Origin: Chaetoderma sp. LZ-2023a
Taxonomy: Eukaryota; Mollusca; Caudofoveata; Chaetodermatida; Chaetodermatidae
Reading direction: 5' to 3'
DNA length: 64,000 nt
Assembly: GCA_034401795.1 (NCBI GenBank)
Contig: CM067369.1
Span: 138,768,496-138,832,495 of the forward strand
In this document: positions 21,684-31,776 of the stretch, piece by piece
Layout of the letters: each line of letters opens with the position of its first letter
Numbering within the stretch: position 1 is the first letter of the stretch
Notes under the pieces: generated by a model
Databases searched by the model: none
Told to the model about the DNA's origin: nothing
What the model saw: the letters and a program-made list of their open reading frames with translations, nothing else
Made by a program: the position numbers and the translations under genes

Positions 21684-23098
21684 CTGTTCACACTTACATA
21701 GACGACTGGCTGCATCCAGTCACTCTGCGCAGCAATCTTCAGGTAGTCCTAGCCTTATTACAGGATCTAGGATGGATTGTGAATCTAGAGAAATCAGAAC
21801 TGACTCCATCCCAGGAGTTTGTTTTTCTGGGAATATTTTTCAATCTCAGGGACGTCGTAGCTTTTCCGGCGGAAAGCAGAGTCAAAAGCCTGATTGAAGT
21901 TTTGGAGTCGGTTTCTCTAGGAGCCTATCTGACGGCGCGCCAATTTCTCAGGATACTGGGTTTACTAGTATCACTGGAGAAGGTGGTTCCATATGCGGCA
22001 CTCAGGCGCAGGCCAATTCAGATGTACCTAATGTCATTCTGGTCTCAGAGAACAGATCCGTTATCTCTGAGGATATCCCACCTTCAGTGGTGGTTATCAG
22101 AACAGAATCTCCTGCGAGGTGTTCCTCTACAACCTCCTCAACCTCAGATGTCCATCTTCACGGATGCATCATTGACGGGTTGGGGAGCGGTACTGGACGA
22201 TCAGTCAGTGTCCGGGGAATGGGATCGGACCAATGCGCAGAAACATATCAATGTGCTCGAACTATTAGCGGTGGTATTTGCACTTCGAATGTTTGAGAGT
22301 CTAATTCAAGACAAGATTGTCCTAATAAGGACAGACAACTCAACAGTGGTGTCTTATTTGAACCGCCAGGGCGGGACGAGATCACCAGAGTTGTGTATGA
22401 TGGTTTGGAACCTTCTGCTGTCGTGCCAAGAGAGGAATATTATTCTTCGGGCAGCACACATTCCAGGAAGATTGATCATCCTAGCGGATGCTCTCAGTCG
22501 AAGGACGATTTGTCGTCTGACGGAATGGCAGCTCAACCAATCGGTAGCGGAGGTTCTATTCAAGCAATGGGGCAAGCCAAATGTCGACCTGTTTGCAATG
22601 AATCAGAACGCAAAGATGGTCACTTACGTGTCACCTATCCCGGACCCGCTAGCGGTAGACGCACTGGCGATAAGTTGGGAAGGAATGTACGCTTATGCGT
22701 ATCCTCCAACAATTCTCATCCCGAAATTTCTGGCAAAGATAAGAGAGGGGATGTGCCAAGTACTGCTGATCGCCCCTTATTGGCCAGGCCGATCATGGTT
22801 TGTGGATCTGCTGGACCTTCTGGTCTGCAATCCAATCCCTCTTCCAGACAGAAGAGAGCTAATCTCTCAGAACAGGGGTCTGTACCTTCACGACAGACCG
22901 GAAATGTTCAAATTGACTGCATGGATGTTATCAAGCAATGTGCAATTGAGAGTGGCTTTTCTGAGCAAGCAGCGAAGTTTGTTGCTTCGGCCAGAAGAGT
23001 TTCAACCACAAAGACATATAATTATAGAATCAACAAATTTGCACAGTGGTGTGAGAGAAGAGATATTAATCCCTTTTCTGCATCTGTTCAACACGTAG
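21629..23098 (+). CDS. DIRS-A reverse transcriptase C-half, RNase H and connection region
   Basis: 489-codon frame; the first ~10 residues precede the true homology. Catalytic HTYIDDWL (D25, D26) is RT motif C, followed by LTPSQEFVFLGIFF. RNase H: FTDASLTGWGA (D179), INVLELLAVV (E211), RTDNSTVVSYLNRQGG (D236) and LADALSRR (D287), so all four acidic residues are present. The C-terminal ~200 residues (LFAMNQNAKMVTYVSPIPDP, CQVLLIAPYWPGRSW, LTAWMLSS) are the conserved DIRS region after RNase H. The last 700 bases overlap the recombinase frame. It is open, but the N-terminal RT half is out of frame. Confidence 0.8.
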   Translation: MGIQCASIRPALLRRRNIAVHTYIDDWLHPVTLRSNLQVVLALLQDLGWIVNLEKSELTPSQEFVFLGIFFNLRDVVAFPAESRVKSLIEVLESVSLGAYLTARQFLRILGLLVSLEKVVPYAALRRRPIQMYLMSFWSQRTDPLSLRISHLQWWLSEQNLLRGVPLQPPQPQMSIFTDASLTGWGAVLDDQSVSGEWDRTNAQKHINVLELLAVVFALRMFESLIQDKIVLIRTDNSTVVSYLNRQGGTRSPELCMMVWNLLLSCQERNIILRAAHIPGRLIILADALSRRTICRLTEWQLNQSVAEVLFKQWGKPNVDLFAMNQNAKMVTYVSPIPDPLAVDALAISWEGMYAYAYPPTILIPKFLAKIREGMCQVLLIAPYWPGRSWFVDLLDLLVCNPIPLPDRRELISQNRGLYLHDRPEMFKLTAWMLSSNVQLRVAFLSKQRSLLLRPEEFQPQRHIIIESTNLHSGVREEILIPFLHLFNT

Positions 23099-23679
23099 CA
23101 GATTTTATCTGTCATTTATACGAAGTTGACAAACGTGTACCGTCTACCCTAGCAGCATATAAGTCTGCATTAGCTTCAGTCATTCCCATTCTGGCCATTG
23201 AAGGAGTGGAGAATGACACCTTGCATGAAGTTATTAAAAGAATGAGCAATCTGCGACCTAGACTGCCTATTCCTATCCCAGCATGGAATCTATCTCTTGT
23301 TCTGCAGGTTTTAGGGCATGCTCCCTTTGAATCAATTAGATCTATAGACATTAAACTGTTAACTATTAAATCAGTTTTCTTGGTTGCGGCAGCGTCGGCG
23401 AGAAGGAGAAGCGAAATACATGCGCTTTCTGCCGAACAAGACCGTTTTGTCGTCACGGGTGAAGGTTTAAGACTACTTCCACGTCTTTGTTTCCTGGCAA
23501 AGAATCAGTCACTTAAATATCCAGGACAGCCGATCAATTTGCCAAGTTTAACTAGACATAACCCAAACTCTTCTGCTTGGTGTCCTGTCAGATGTCTGAA
23601 AATGTATAAGAAATGTACTGATGAGTGGAGAGATGACCCGAAATCTCTGTGGTTATGTCTCAAAGCTCCTCATTTATGA
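22393..23679 (+). pseudogene. DIRS-A tyrosine recombinase (copy 2), truncated
   Basis: The frame opens inside RNase H; true recombinase sequence probably begins near residue 177 (MDVIKQCAIESGFSEQAAKF). Core-binding domain about 187-300 (TYNYRINKFAQWCERRDINP, ADFICHLYEVDK, LAAYKSALASVIP), then the catalytic domain with ASARRRSEIHALSAE (Arg at about 337-339) and LCFLAKNQSLKYPGQP. It stops at 23,677-23,679 after KAPHL, where copy 1 has an Arg codon (HLRASK versus HL-stop-ASK). Downstream DNA keeps ISRWIVDAIQM and a distant SDHYF-like Tyr segment near 23,815, but I find no His-x-x-Arg box, so part of the active site seems deleted. Inactive. Confidence 0.75.
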
Positions 23680-23940
23680 GCCTCGAAAGATACTATTTCT
23701 CGTTGGATAGTGGACGCTATTCAGATGTCGCACAAAATCGCTACAGCGACATCTCCAGCGTACTTAATCCGGTGGCCGTCGTCTATTTGTCGAATCTAAC
23801 CTAAGCCACTTCCGACCACTACTTCGCACACATCACAGTCTTCCACCTACACTGAACAATCGCTATGCACATGACTGAGTACGACCGTGGATTGGGCCGA
23901 GCTCCTGTGATGATCAAGAAAAGATCAAGCACTCAAAATG

Positions 23941-23987
23941 GTGAGTGTTTACATTAATTAAGTGACTTTAAATATGTTTACTTACAG
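23941..23987 (+). other. Candidate short 3' intron of DIRS-A
   Basis: GTGAGTG directly after AAAATG, and TTTACTTACAG 47 bases later. Copy 1 (at 4,265-4,285) lacks this interval together with ~200 upstream bases, so it cannot test precise intron loss. Confidence 0.2.
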
Positions 23988-24411
23988 TCAAAATACCAGA
24001 CTGCTTGGATAAATAGTCTGGTACAAGATTATTCTTATCCTCTCAAACAGACATTAGACTCATTCCAATTTGAAAATCTAATCGATATACTGATATTTTT
24101 TTCAAAATTAGAAGTTGTAGTAGCTTTTTTTCACTCTACTGGACTGCCCTAGCTGAGACTTAGGGCTGACACGGGTCTGGTGGGTGTTGCATCCCCTTTT
24201 TTCGACAGCCCTCTGTTTTTGTGCGGATAAAAGAGGGAGGGGAGCGCGGTCTAGACCATGGAAGTTTAGCACTCTATGAGTCAGATGGCAGAACCCAAGC
24301 GTATGCCAGGGTTCTAGTCTCTTCACAACCTTCTCTTTTAGATGGCAGATGAGTGCTGGTTCGAGCCTCACCTCCTCCCACCGGTATTTCCTGGCTGTTG
24401 AAATCCGGAGT

Positions 24412-24508
24412 TATCATAATAGTACATCTGTTAAGTATTATTCGAAGTAGAATCAAAAAAGCATCCGCTTTTGTTTCTACCGGAATTCTTAATACTTACC
24501 AGATGTAC
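24412..24508. repeat. Internal complementary region (ICR) of DIRS-A copy 2
   Basis: Same structure as 4,697-4,794: complement of the left end up to TTCGAAGTAG, then complement of the right end beginning TCAAAAAAGCATCCGC. Confidence 0.75.
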
Positions 24509-24721
24509 AGACACCCCGCTGAGGTGAGGCTGAGCTGCTTTCGCTGTTTGTCAAGGCAAATATAAGACGAATCTGACTGTGATTGGGAATTGACTCGGTA
24601 CCTGCGGCTATGGTATTCCCTGACACAGTATGGGCAGGACCAGGAGAGTGCGGAGTTTTAATTGTTTATTTTGAGCTAGACTAGATAATAGACATTATAT
24701 CATAATAGTACATCTGCTAAG
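24509..24721. repeat. Right inverted terminal repeat of DIRS-A copy 2, truncated
   Basis: Matches 4,795-5,015 and the complement of 18,350-18,530, but ends inside CATCTGCTAAG at the Tc1/mariner boundary. The outer TTAAGAATTCTCGTAG segment present in copy 1 is missing. Confidence 0.75.
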
Positions 24722-24723
24722 TA

Positions 24724-24749
24724 TACACCTGTGCAAAAGTTAAGCACCA
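24724..24749. repeat. Left terminal inverted repeat of the Tc1/mariner element
   Basis: 26 bases identical to the complement of 26,345-26,370. The next base differs (G versus C). Confidence 0.92.
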
Positions 24750-25034
24750 GCAAAAACAATAGAACGTAGAAACATGATGGTACAACTAGGCTGCCATACT
24801 TTTTGTCCCCGCGTTAGCTGACATAATTCCAAGTACGAAATGCACATGCATGCATGACTTCACGCCGCTTGATGTCCGTGCGTAGCGGGAAACAGCACAC
24901 GTGTTCAGTTATGTAAAAGTCCAGTTTGAGGTGTAGAACATTACATACAGATTTAGGCGACAAGATTAGGAATTTTGTGTTCATGACCGTGGTTTATTTG
25001 TACAGAGAGAATTAGCTCTTGATTGTGAACCGCC

Positions 25035-26046
25035 ATGGCAAGACGAAGGTTAAGTGATCGTGTGAAATGGCAAATCATAGGCATGCATACCACTGGTATG
25101 TCATGCAGAGAGATTGGCAGACAGCTGAACATTAACCATACTGTAATCAGTCGTTTGATTGCAAAACATGGGCAAACTAACGAGGTGAAGGACAGGCCTA
25201 GATCTGGAAGACCGAAGAAGACTACTGCCCGTGATGATCGAGCCCTAGTACGCCCTGTTAGGAGATCTCCATTCACCAACAGCAGAGTGCTCAGCCAGCA
25301 ATGGGAAACGCGCAATAGAGTGTCAATGTCTACCGTCAAAAGGAGACTGTATGCTGCTGGCATGAAAGCTAGGAGACCTGTCAGACGTCCTCTCCTCACT
25401 GCACACCACAAAGAGGAGCGTCTGAGGTGGTGCAACGAAAGAAGACACTGGAACATGAGATTCTGGAGATGGGTACACTGGTCCGATGAAAGTCGGTTCC
25501 TGCTTCATGCCACAGATGGTCGAACTCGTGTATGGAGGTCCAGACGCACGGCGTACGACCAACGTAACATCATGGAAGAAGTTCCATTTGGTGGAGGTTC
25601 CGTTATGATATGGGGGTGCATCTCATTTGATTGTAAACTGCATCTGTTGACTGTACCTGGAACACTAAATGGACAAAGATATCAAGATTCCATACTGGAT
25701 AGAGTTGTGGTCCCTCATTTTGTAAATCATGCACCTGGAACCCACCCTATATTCATGGATGACAACGCCCGACCACATCGTGCTAGAGCTGTGCATGAAT
25801 GCCATCGAAACCCTACCATGGCCAGCAAGGAGCCCTGACATGAACCCTATTGAGCATATCTGGGACATTCTGGGAAACATGGTGAGAAGGAGGGATCCTC
25901 CTGTGCAGAACCTACAGGAATTAACAGACGCACTCCATCTTGAATGGCAACGAATACCACAATGGCGTATCAGTCGGTTGGTGACCAGCATGAGACGTCG
26001 TGTCCAGGCCGTCATCCAGGCACAAGGTGGATACACCCGGTATTAA
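25035..26046 (+). pseudogene. Tc1-like transposase, one frameshift
   Basis: Cuts and pastes the element by binding the terminal repeats. The first frame (25,035-25,838, 267 codons) opens with ATG in the expected place. It carries the bipartite N-terminal DNA-binding region: a helix-turn-helix (MSCREIGRQLNINHTVISRL, about 20-40) and an Arg/Pro-rich linker RPRSGRPKKT before the second helix-turn-helix. The catalytic domain has HWSDESRF (first Asp) and FMDDNARPHRA (second Asp). After VHEC at about 25,795-25,805 the frame shifts; the other frame (to 26,046) gives IETLPWPARSPDMNPIEH with the catalytic Glu, and ends at GGYTRY. The Asp-to-Glu gap is close to the DD34E spacing, with a few codons apparently lost at the break. 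Inactive as it stands. Confidence 0.85.
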
Positions 26047-26344
26047 TAATGACAGTCTCAAACTCGTGCACAGATGTTAAACTTCGTTTTCAGACACCAT
26101 TAATGACAATCTAGCCACGTGTGTCAACTGTAGGGCAATAGTTGTCAGTTGTGTCTCATTAACCATATTCAGGCATCGTTTTCAAGTTCAAACAAAGACA
26201 TACAGTGTTTCCCCACCATCATAATCAGCATTCCTCTAGTTGCAGTATTACCTCTTGCACTAAGATGGATGGGTACATAAATGTTTATGCTATTGCTTTC
26301 TTCATAGCACATGAATATACCCTCGCATGTGCGTAAAAATAGGG

Positions 26345-26370
26345 TGGTGCTTAACTTTTGCACAGGTGTA
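26345..26370. repeat. Right terminal inverted repeat of the Tc1/mariner element
   Basis: Perfect complement of 24,724-24,749, followed by the TA target dinucleotide. Confidence 0.92.
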
Positions 26371-27255
26371 TATCTTATAATTCAATAATAATAGTAATAG
26401 GAACAATAATAATTATAATTATTATTGTTATTATTATTATTATTGTTGTTATTAAATTATAAAATATTTGTAACACCTGTCACACATGTAAAATTGCATA
26501 GTAGGCGATTCAAGATCTTTAGTGACGGACCAAAATCGCAGTTTAAAAACAAGTACACATTCTCTAGTCTAAATACCTAAAACATGAACTATGGCATTCA
26601 AATTCAGTGGAACTATTTCGCAATATGGCATGGCAAATGGGCTGTTGATGGTGTAGGAGGGACTGTGTAGAGGGTGGTGGCCACTGCTATTCTCACAAGG
26701 AAAGTGGTGGTATCAAATGCAACTACTTTTACCGAGGAAGCAGCAACGGCATGCCTAAGAATAAAGATAATAATGATTACTTCCAAGGCCATAGATAATC
26801 ATACAAAGGAAATGAAATTGGAAGAGTTATGGTATGGCCTTCTGCAAGTCTAAGGAACACTTGGTATCCATAGTATCAAGGCTTTCTTCTTCTTCTTTTC
26901 GTTCGCTGATTATACCGCCAGTCCTGCAAGTGACTATCGACATGATCATAAGGCTTTGACTAGCACGATGGTCATCACCAAAATATACACCAATGCACAA
27001 TTAAGCGAAACATATTCAGTTCATACCATAGAAGAAGTCATGTGTGTCCAGACCAGGCCCACACCTCATTCCACAGTTCCTACCACTTTCAATGACTTCT
27101 GTTCTGTCTGTAGATCACAATGTTACTACACGTGAATTTGTCATTGTCAAGTACAAAGCTGAGGTTTCTCGGACAAGTAACTCAAGTCGAAGGAGACTTA
27201 TTGTCAATCAGTTTCCTTCGTCGACAGAGTCCACCTATTTACATCTATCCCAATA
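26371..27255. repeat. 0.9-kb duplicated segment, copy 2
   Basis: Close duplicate of 7,105-8,003 in the same orientation, beginning at the base after the Tc1/mariner element. It contains the ATT microsatellite (26,388-26,456) and the split VKYKAE/GQVTQVEGD coding remnant (27,085-27,255). After CAATA the sequence differs from copy 1. Confidence 0.85.
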
Positions 27256-27505
27256 CAGGTGAAGGAGCCCAAGGGATTTTTGTACATGGATGGCCTAATC
27301 CTCAAAGTAATTCAAAGAACGGAGACAACGATGATCCACAAAGAATTGCGCCAATCCAGCCACCACCAACTGTCGACATTGTCACAGAAAAAAGAAAACA
27401 TTCCCGGTTTACGGATTAACCCTTTAACCCTTAAGTTTGTTCAAAAGAATTTAAATTTTCTCATAGAAAATGTAAAATTACTGACCACTGAAATGACTGG
27501 CTCGG
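27256..27505. other. Intergenic, nothing recognised
   Basis: Short frames only; no domain or RNA seen. Confidence 0.35.
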
Positions 27506-27702
27506 TTATCTAAGGCAGCAATGGCGAACAGGCAAATTAATTTTAGAATAGTCAACATAATGTGCTTTACATCAATTGTTGTTGAAAGGGTTGCCATAAA
27601 AATTTGGGATAGTTATTTGGAAAACAATTTGAGTGAATGTAGTTGATATGATGGCTAAGACGACTGCTACATTCGGTCATAGAAAGTAGAAAATGTACAA
27701 TT

Positions 27703-27816
27703 GCAGACCAAGAGAAGACAATTTTTTTTGAAAATTTACCATTGGAATGACTGGCTCAGTGTTCGAGCCAGTCATCCCAGTGGTAAATTTTCAAAAATAG
27801 TCTTCTCTTGGTCTGC
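27703..27816. repeat. 114-bp palindromic MITE-like hairpin
   Basis: Left arm 27,703-27,757 (GCAGACCAAGAGAAGACAAT to AATGACTGGCTC) pairs with 27,765-27,816 around loop AGTGTTC, with few mismatches. Same family as 28,933-29,045, 8,310-8,364 and 1,323-1,381. Confidence 0.8.
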
Positions 27817-28932
27817 AAATAGGCATTTCTCAAGCCCACTGCAGAAGCAATTCTTGGCTAATACAAGTGTTAAATTTGATGAAACTTCACAGGACGTTTG
27901 GCTATGGTAGTAGGAAAATGCACATTATTTTCTGTACCTGTCTGGCCATTCGTCTTTCTGCCTGCGTGTCCATCCATCTGTGCAAATGTTGTGTTTTCAT
28001 TCAATAACATAACTTTTGCATGGAGGATAGTGACTGAACTTCATGTGAAGGTTGGCTATGGTAATAAGGAAACACACATTATTTTGTGGGTCAGTCAGTC
28101 CATCCTCCCAATGGGATGCGACTTTGAGATTATATTCATGCATTCTGGAGTTATGGTCTTGATAAACAGACCAATGACACCGACCGCAATAGGTATATGG
28201 GCCTCATTGACTTACAAATTGTTCAGCATTGTTGCAATAGAATTCTGAATAAGGTGATTTCTATGTACCGAGTCATGGGAACAAAGTAACTGTTGGATGT
28301 ATTTCTAAATTGGTACCTATTCCTACAATTGTTTGGGCGACTTGGAAGATTTTACACATTGTAAATTTGTATAAAACTTGATTGAAAATAGTAAATAACG
28401 CAGAAAATTCCAGTATGAATGATTGTATTATTGAACATCCGTCCTTGTTTATGATTGCGAGCTATACAAACATGTATGTACATACTTTCTATCTGTGTAG
28501 ATCATGCAATATTGGGGTTAAAATCGACAAATTGTTGTTGATATATTGTACATAATTAATAAATCATTTTGTGTTGACTAGAGTGAATAATAGTCTTTCA
28601 TCAATGAAATTTTATTAAACTTTCTTTCAGGCCTTTTTGGAACTAACCTGTTGAATAATTTGAAAATAATTTGACTGAAGACGTCGTTGTCTAAGGCAGC
28701 AATGGCGTACAGGTAGATTAATTTTACAATATTCAACATAATGTGCTTTACATTGTCAGAAATTTGGTTTATGAGGGATTTGTTGTTGAAAGGGTTGCCA
28801 TAAGAATTCTGGACAGTTATTTGGAAAACAATTTGACTGAATGCAGTTGATGGCTAAGACAACTGCTATGGCTAAGACAACTGCTACATTCAGTCATAGA
28901 AAATATACAATTTTCTCATAGAAAATGTAATT

Positions 28933-29045
28933 GCAGACCAAGAGAAGACAAATTTTTTGAAATTTTACCATTGGAATGACTGGCTCAGTTTTCGAGTCAG
29001 TCATTCCAGGGGTAAATTTTCAAAAATAGTCTTCTCTTAGTCTGC
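28933..29045. repeat. 113-bp palindromic MITE-like hairpin, second copy
   Basis: Same arms and loop position as 27,703-27,816, with scattered differences. It lies in the second copy of the 1.2-kb unit. Confidence 0.8.
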
Positions 29046-29689
29046 AAATGGACATTTCTCAGGACCACTGTAGAAGCCATTTTTGGCCAATATGAGTGTT
29101 AAATTTGATGAAACTTCACAGGATGTTTGGCTATGGTAGTAGGAAAATGCACATTATTTTCTGTATCTGTCTGGCCATTCGTCTTTCTGCCTGCGTATCC
29201 ATCCATCTGTGCAAATGTTGTGTTTTCATTCGATAACTACTTTTGCTTGGAGGATCGTGACTAAACTTCATGGGAAGGTTGGCTATGGTAATAAGGAAAC
29301 AAACATTATTTTGTGGGTCAGTCAGTCCATCCTCCCAATGGGATACGACTTTGAGATTATAATCTGGCATTCTGGAGTTATGGTCTTGATAAACAGACCA
29401 ATGACACCGACCGCAATGTTCAGCATTGTTGCAATAGAATTCTGAATACGGTGCTTTCTATGTACCGAGTCATGGGAACAAAGTAACTGTTGGATCTATT
29501 TCTAAAATGGTACCTATTCCTACAATTGTTTTGGGACTTGGATGATTTTACACACTGTAAATTTGTATAAAACTTGGTTGAAAAGTGTAAATAAGGCAGA
29601 AAATTCCAGACCAAGTGAGCTTATGCCATGGCGGCCAGCAATTATCTGTCAAATCGCATCTCCTCATTTATGCTGTGACCAATTTCAAT

Positions 29690-30445
29690 CAAATTTGGCT
29701 GAAAGGATCCTATCGTGGTAGGCTCCAGAATTTATACTCAGAATTTTGATTGGTCAATTTTTCGGGTGGCCATCTTGGATTTTCCAGAAAATTTCCGAGA
29801 ATCATTTAAAACGCTACTCCAATATAAATGGCACGACTTCAACGAAATTTGAGTGGACTAATTATATACTGGTAGGCTTCGACACTAACGAGAATTTTGA
29901 TTGGTCAATATTTCTGGCAGCCATCTTGGATTTTCCAAAAATTTATGGAAAACATTCAAAAGCCTACTACTCATTAACCACTTTACTGATTTCAAGCAAA
30001 CTTGGTTGGGAATACCCTAGAGTGGAATTCTATACAGAATTTTGGTCTATTTTTTCGGTGGCCATCTAGAATTTTCCGGGAAATAGGAAATCGTTTAACT
30101 TCTCATTAACTGTTTGGACAATTTCAAGCAGACTTGGCTGGAGGGATACTAGGCTGGTATGGTTTAGAGCTTAAATACAGAATTGTGATTGGTAAATTTT
30201 TCCAACGGCCATCTTCAGATTTTTCAAAAATTTTTGGAAATCAGTTAAAAGGCTACTCTTCATTAACCGCTTGACCGATTTCAAGCAAAGGAAGGACGGT
30301 AGAGTGGTATGCTTCAGAACTTGTATAGATAATTTTGATTGGTCAATTTTTCTGGTGGCCATCTTGGATTTTCCAAATATTTTGGGAAATCAGTTACGTC
30401 TACTCCTCATTAATTGCTTGGCCAATTTAAACCAGACTCTGCTGT
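29690..30445. repeat. Degenerate ~155-bp satellite-like repeat, block 3
   Basis: GATTGGTCAATTTTTC and GGTGGCCATCTTGGATTTTC recur near 29,745, 29,900, 30,055, 30,190 and 30,340, with the CTCATTAACC and TTTCAAGCA segments between. Same family as blocks 1 and 2. Confidence 0.7.
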
Positions 30446-31367
30446 ATTTGTGTAGATCATGCCATATTGGGGTTAAAATTGACAAATTGTTGTTGATACA
30501 TTGTAGATAATTAATAAATCAGTGTGTCTTGACTAGAGTGAATAAGTTTTCTATCAATGAAACCTTTTTAAACTTACTTTCAGGGCTTTTTGGAACTAAT
30601 CTGTTGAATAATTTGAAAATAATTTGACTGGAGGACATTGTTGTCTAAGACAGCAATGGCGTACGGGCAAATTAATTTTAAAATATTCAACATAATGTGC
30701 TTTACATTGTCAGAAATTTGGTTTATGAGGGATTTGTTGCCATAAGAATTCTGGACAGTTATTTGGAAAACAATTTGACTGAATGTAGTTGATGGCTAAA
30801 ACAACTGCTCCATTCAGTCAAATTGGTTTAAAAATCTGTTATAATTATGGTATTTATGTGGTATATATAACCTTAAATGAATTCACATTCGTAGTACTTA
30901 ATTTGATCAAGTAGAAAGGTAATCCGCTTCAGTACTGTAAAGCATGCTAATTATCTTGAAAAAAATCTGACTGAATATAATTACAACATAATACAACTAC
31001 TCCTTTCAGTCAAATTGTTTTTAAAATAACCAGCTGTATATATCACCATAATGTCTAAGTAATTTGACAGTGTCCGCCATCAGCGGATTTCAGTGCTGTA
31101 GTCCCAGAGCTGGAGAAGGCAATCAACTTGAATCACATTCTTATCAGCCATGTAGGAATATTAATGAATGTTTTGAAACAAAATTGATTGGAACTTGTGC
31201 TGTCACTCTATTTTCAAAATATTCAACAGTATTCCAACATGGTTGAATCGGATTTAAGCTGATGATTACCTGGTGAATGCTAAAGACTAGATTAAATGTA
31301 CTTTGCAAACATTTAGTCAAGTATCATTTCTACAGTACTATGTAAAATATATACATGTGTACACATA
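30446..31367. other. Intergenic with repeat remnants
   Basis: 30,446-30,690 is a diverged copy of 28,490-28,740 (GTAGATCATGCAATATTGGG-like start). 30,771-30,825 and 30,964-31,017 are inverted repeats with CAATTTGACTGAATG arms. No gene was seen; the open frame near 31,064-31,246 has no recognisable feature. Confidence 0.5.
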
Positions 31368-31776
31368 TACACCTGTGCAAAAGTTAAGCACCACCCTATT
31401 TTTACGCACATGCGAGGGTATATTCATGTGCTATGAAGAAAGCAATAGCATAAACATTCATGTACCCATCCATCTTAGTGCAAGAGGTAATAATGCAACT
31501 AGAGGAATGCTGATTATGATGGTGGGGAAACACTGTATGATTTTGTTTGAACTTGAAAACGAGGCCTGAATATGGTTACGTTGACACAACTGACAACTAT
31601 TGCCCTACAGTTGACACACGTGGCTAGATTGTCATTAATGGTGTCTGAAAACGAAGTTTAACATCTGTTCACGAGTTTGAGACTGCCATTATTAATACCG
31701 GGTATATCCACCTTGTGCCTGGATGACGGCCTGGACACAACGTCTCATGCTGGTCACCAACCGACTGATACGCCAT
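31368..31776 (-). mobile_element. Inverted 3' fragment of the same Tc1/mariner family
   Basis: Begins with the 26-bp terminal repeat preceded by TA (31,366-31,367) and runs as the reverse complement of about 25,963-26,370, so it includes the last ~28 transposase codons (stop at about 31,699 on the minus strand). It is cut off at CGCCAT, where the 36-bp minisatellite begins. Confidence 0.88.

Larger units (their letters stand above)
18343..24723 (+). mobile_element. DIRS retrotransposon family A, nearly complete copy 2
   Basis: Left terminal repeat, Cys-rich gag, RT/RNase H, overlapping tyrosine recombinase, ICR and most of the right terminal repeat are in order. It lacks the last ~45 bases: the right repeat stops within CATCTGCTAAGTA, where the Tc1/mariner element begins. 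The left end equals the complement of the first ICR half (TCTACTTCGAATAATACTTA). Frames are broken in gag, RT and recombinase. Confidence 0.85.
24724..26370 (+). mobile_element. Tc1/mariner-type DNA transposon, 1,647 bp
   Basis: Bounded by perfect 26-bp inverted repeats (TACACCTGTGCAAAAGTTAA then GCACCA) and flanked by TA on both sides (24,722-24,723 and 26,371-26,372), the Tc1/mariner target. It contains one transposase gene, now frameshifted. A second, inverted fragment of the same family is at 31,368-31,776. Confidence 0.92.
27506..29620. repeat. Two copies of a ~1.2-kb duplicated unit
   Basis: About 27,506-28,400 and 28,687-29,600 share, in order, TCTAAGGCAGCAATGGCG, the TGACTGAATG inverted repeat, the 114-bp hairpin, the GTCTGGCCATTCGTCTTTCT segment and TTCTATGTACCGAGTCATGG. 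The offset is about 1.18-1.23 kb. A third partial copy of the beginning is at about 30,643-30,760. No coding capacity was recognised; the 116-codon frame at 27,898-28,248 is not conserved in the second copy. Confidence 0.65.

Noticed and set aside
27898-28248. 116-codon frame as a possible host gene
   Set aside because: The duplicate copy at 29,131-29,445 does not keep the frame, and no domain is recognisable.
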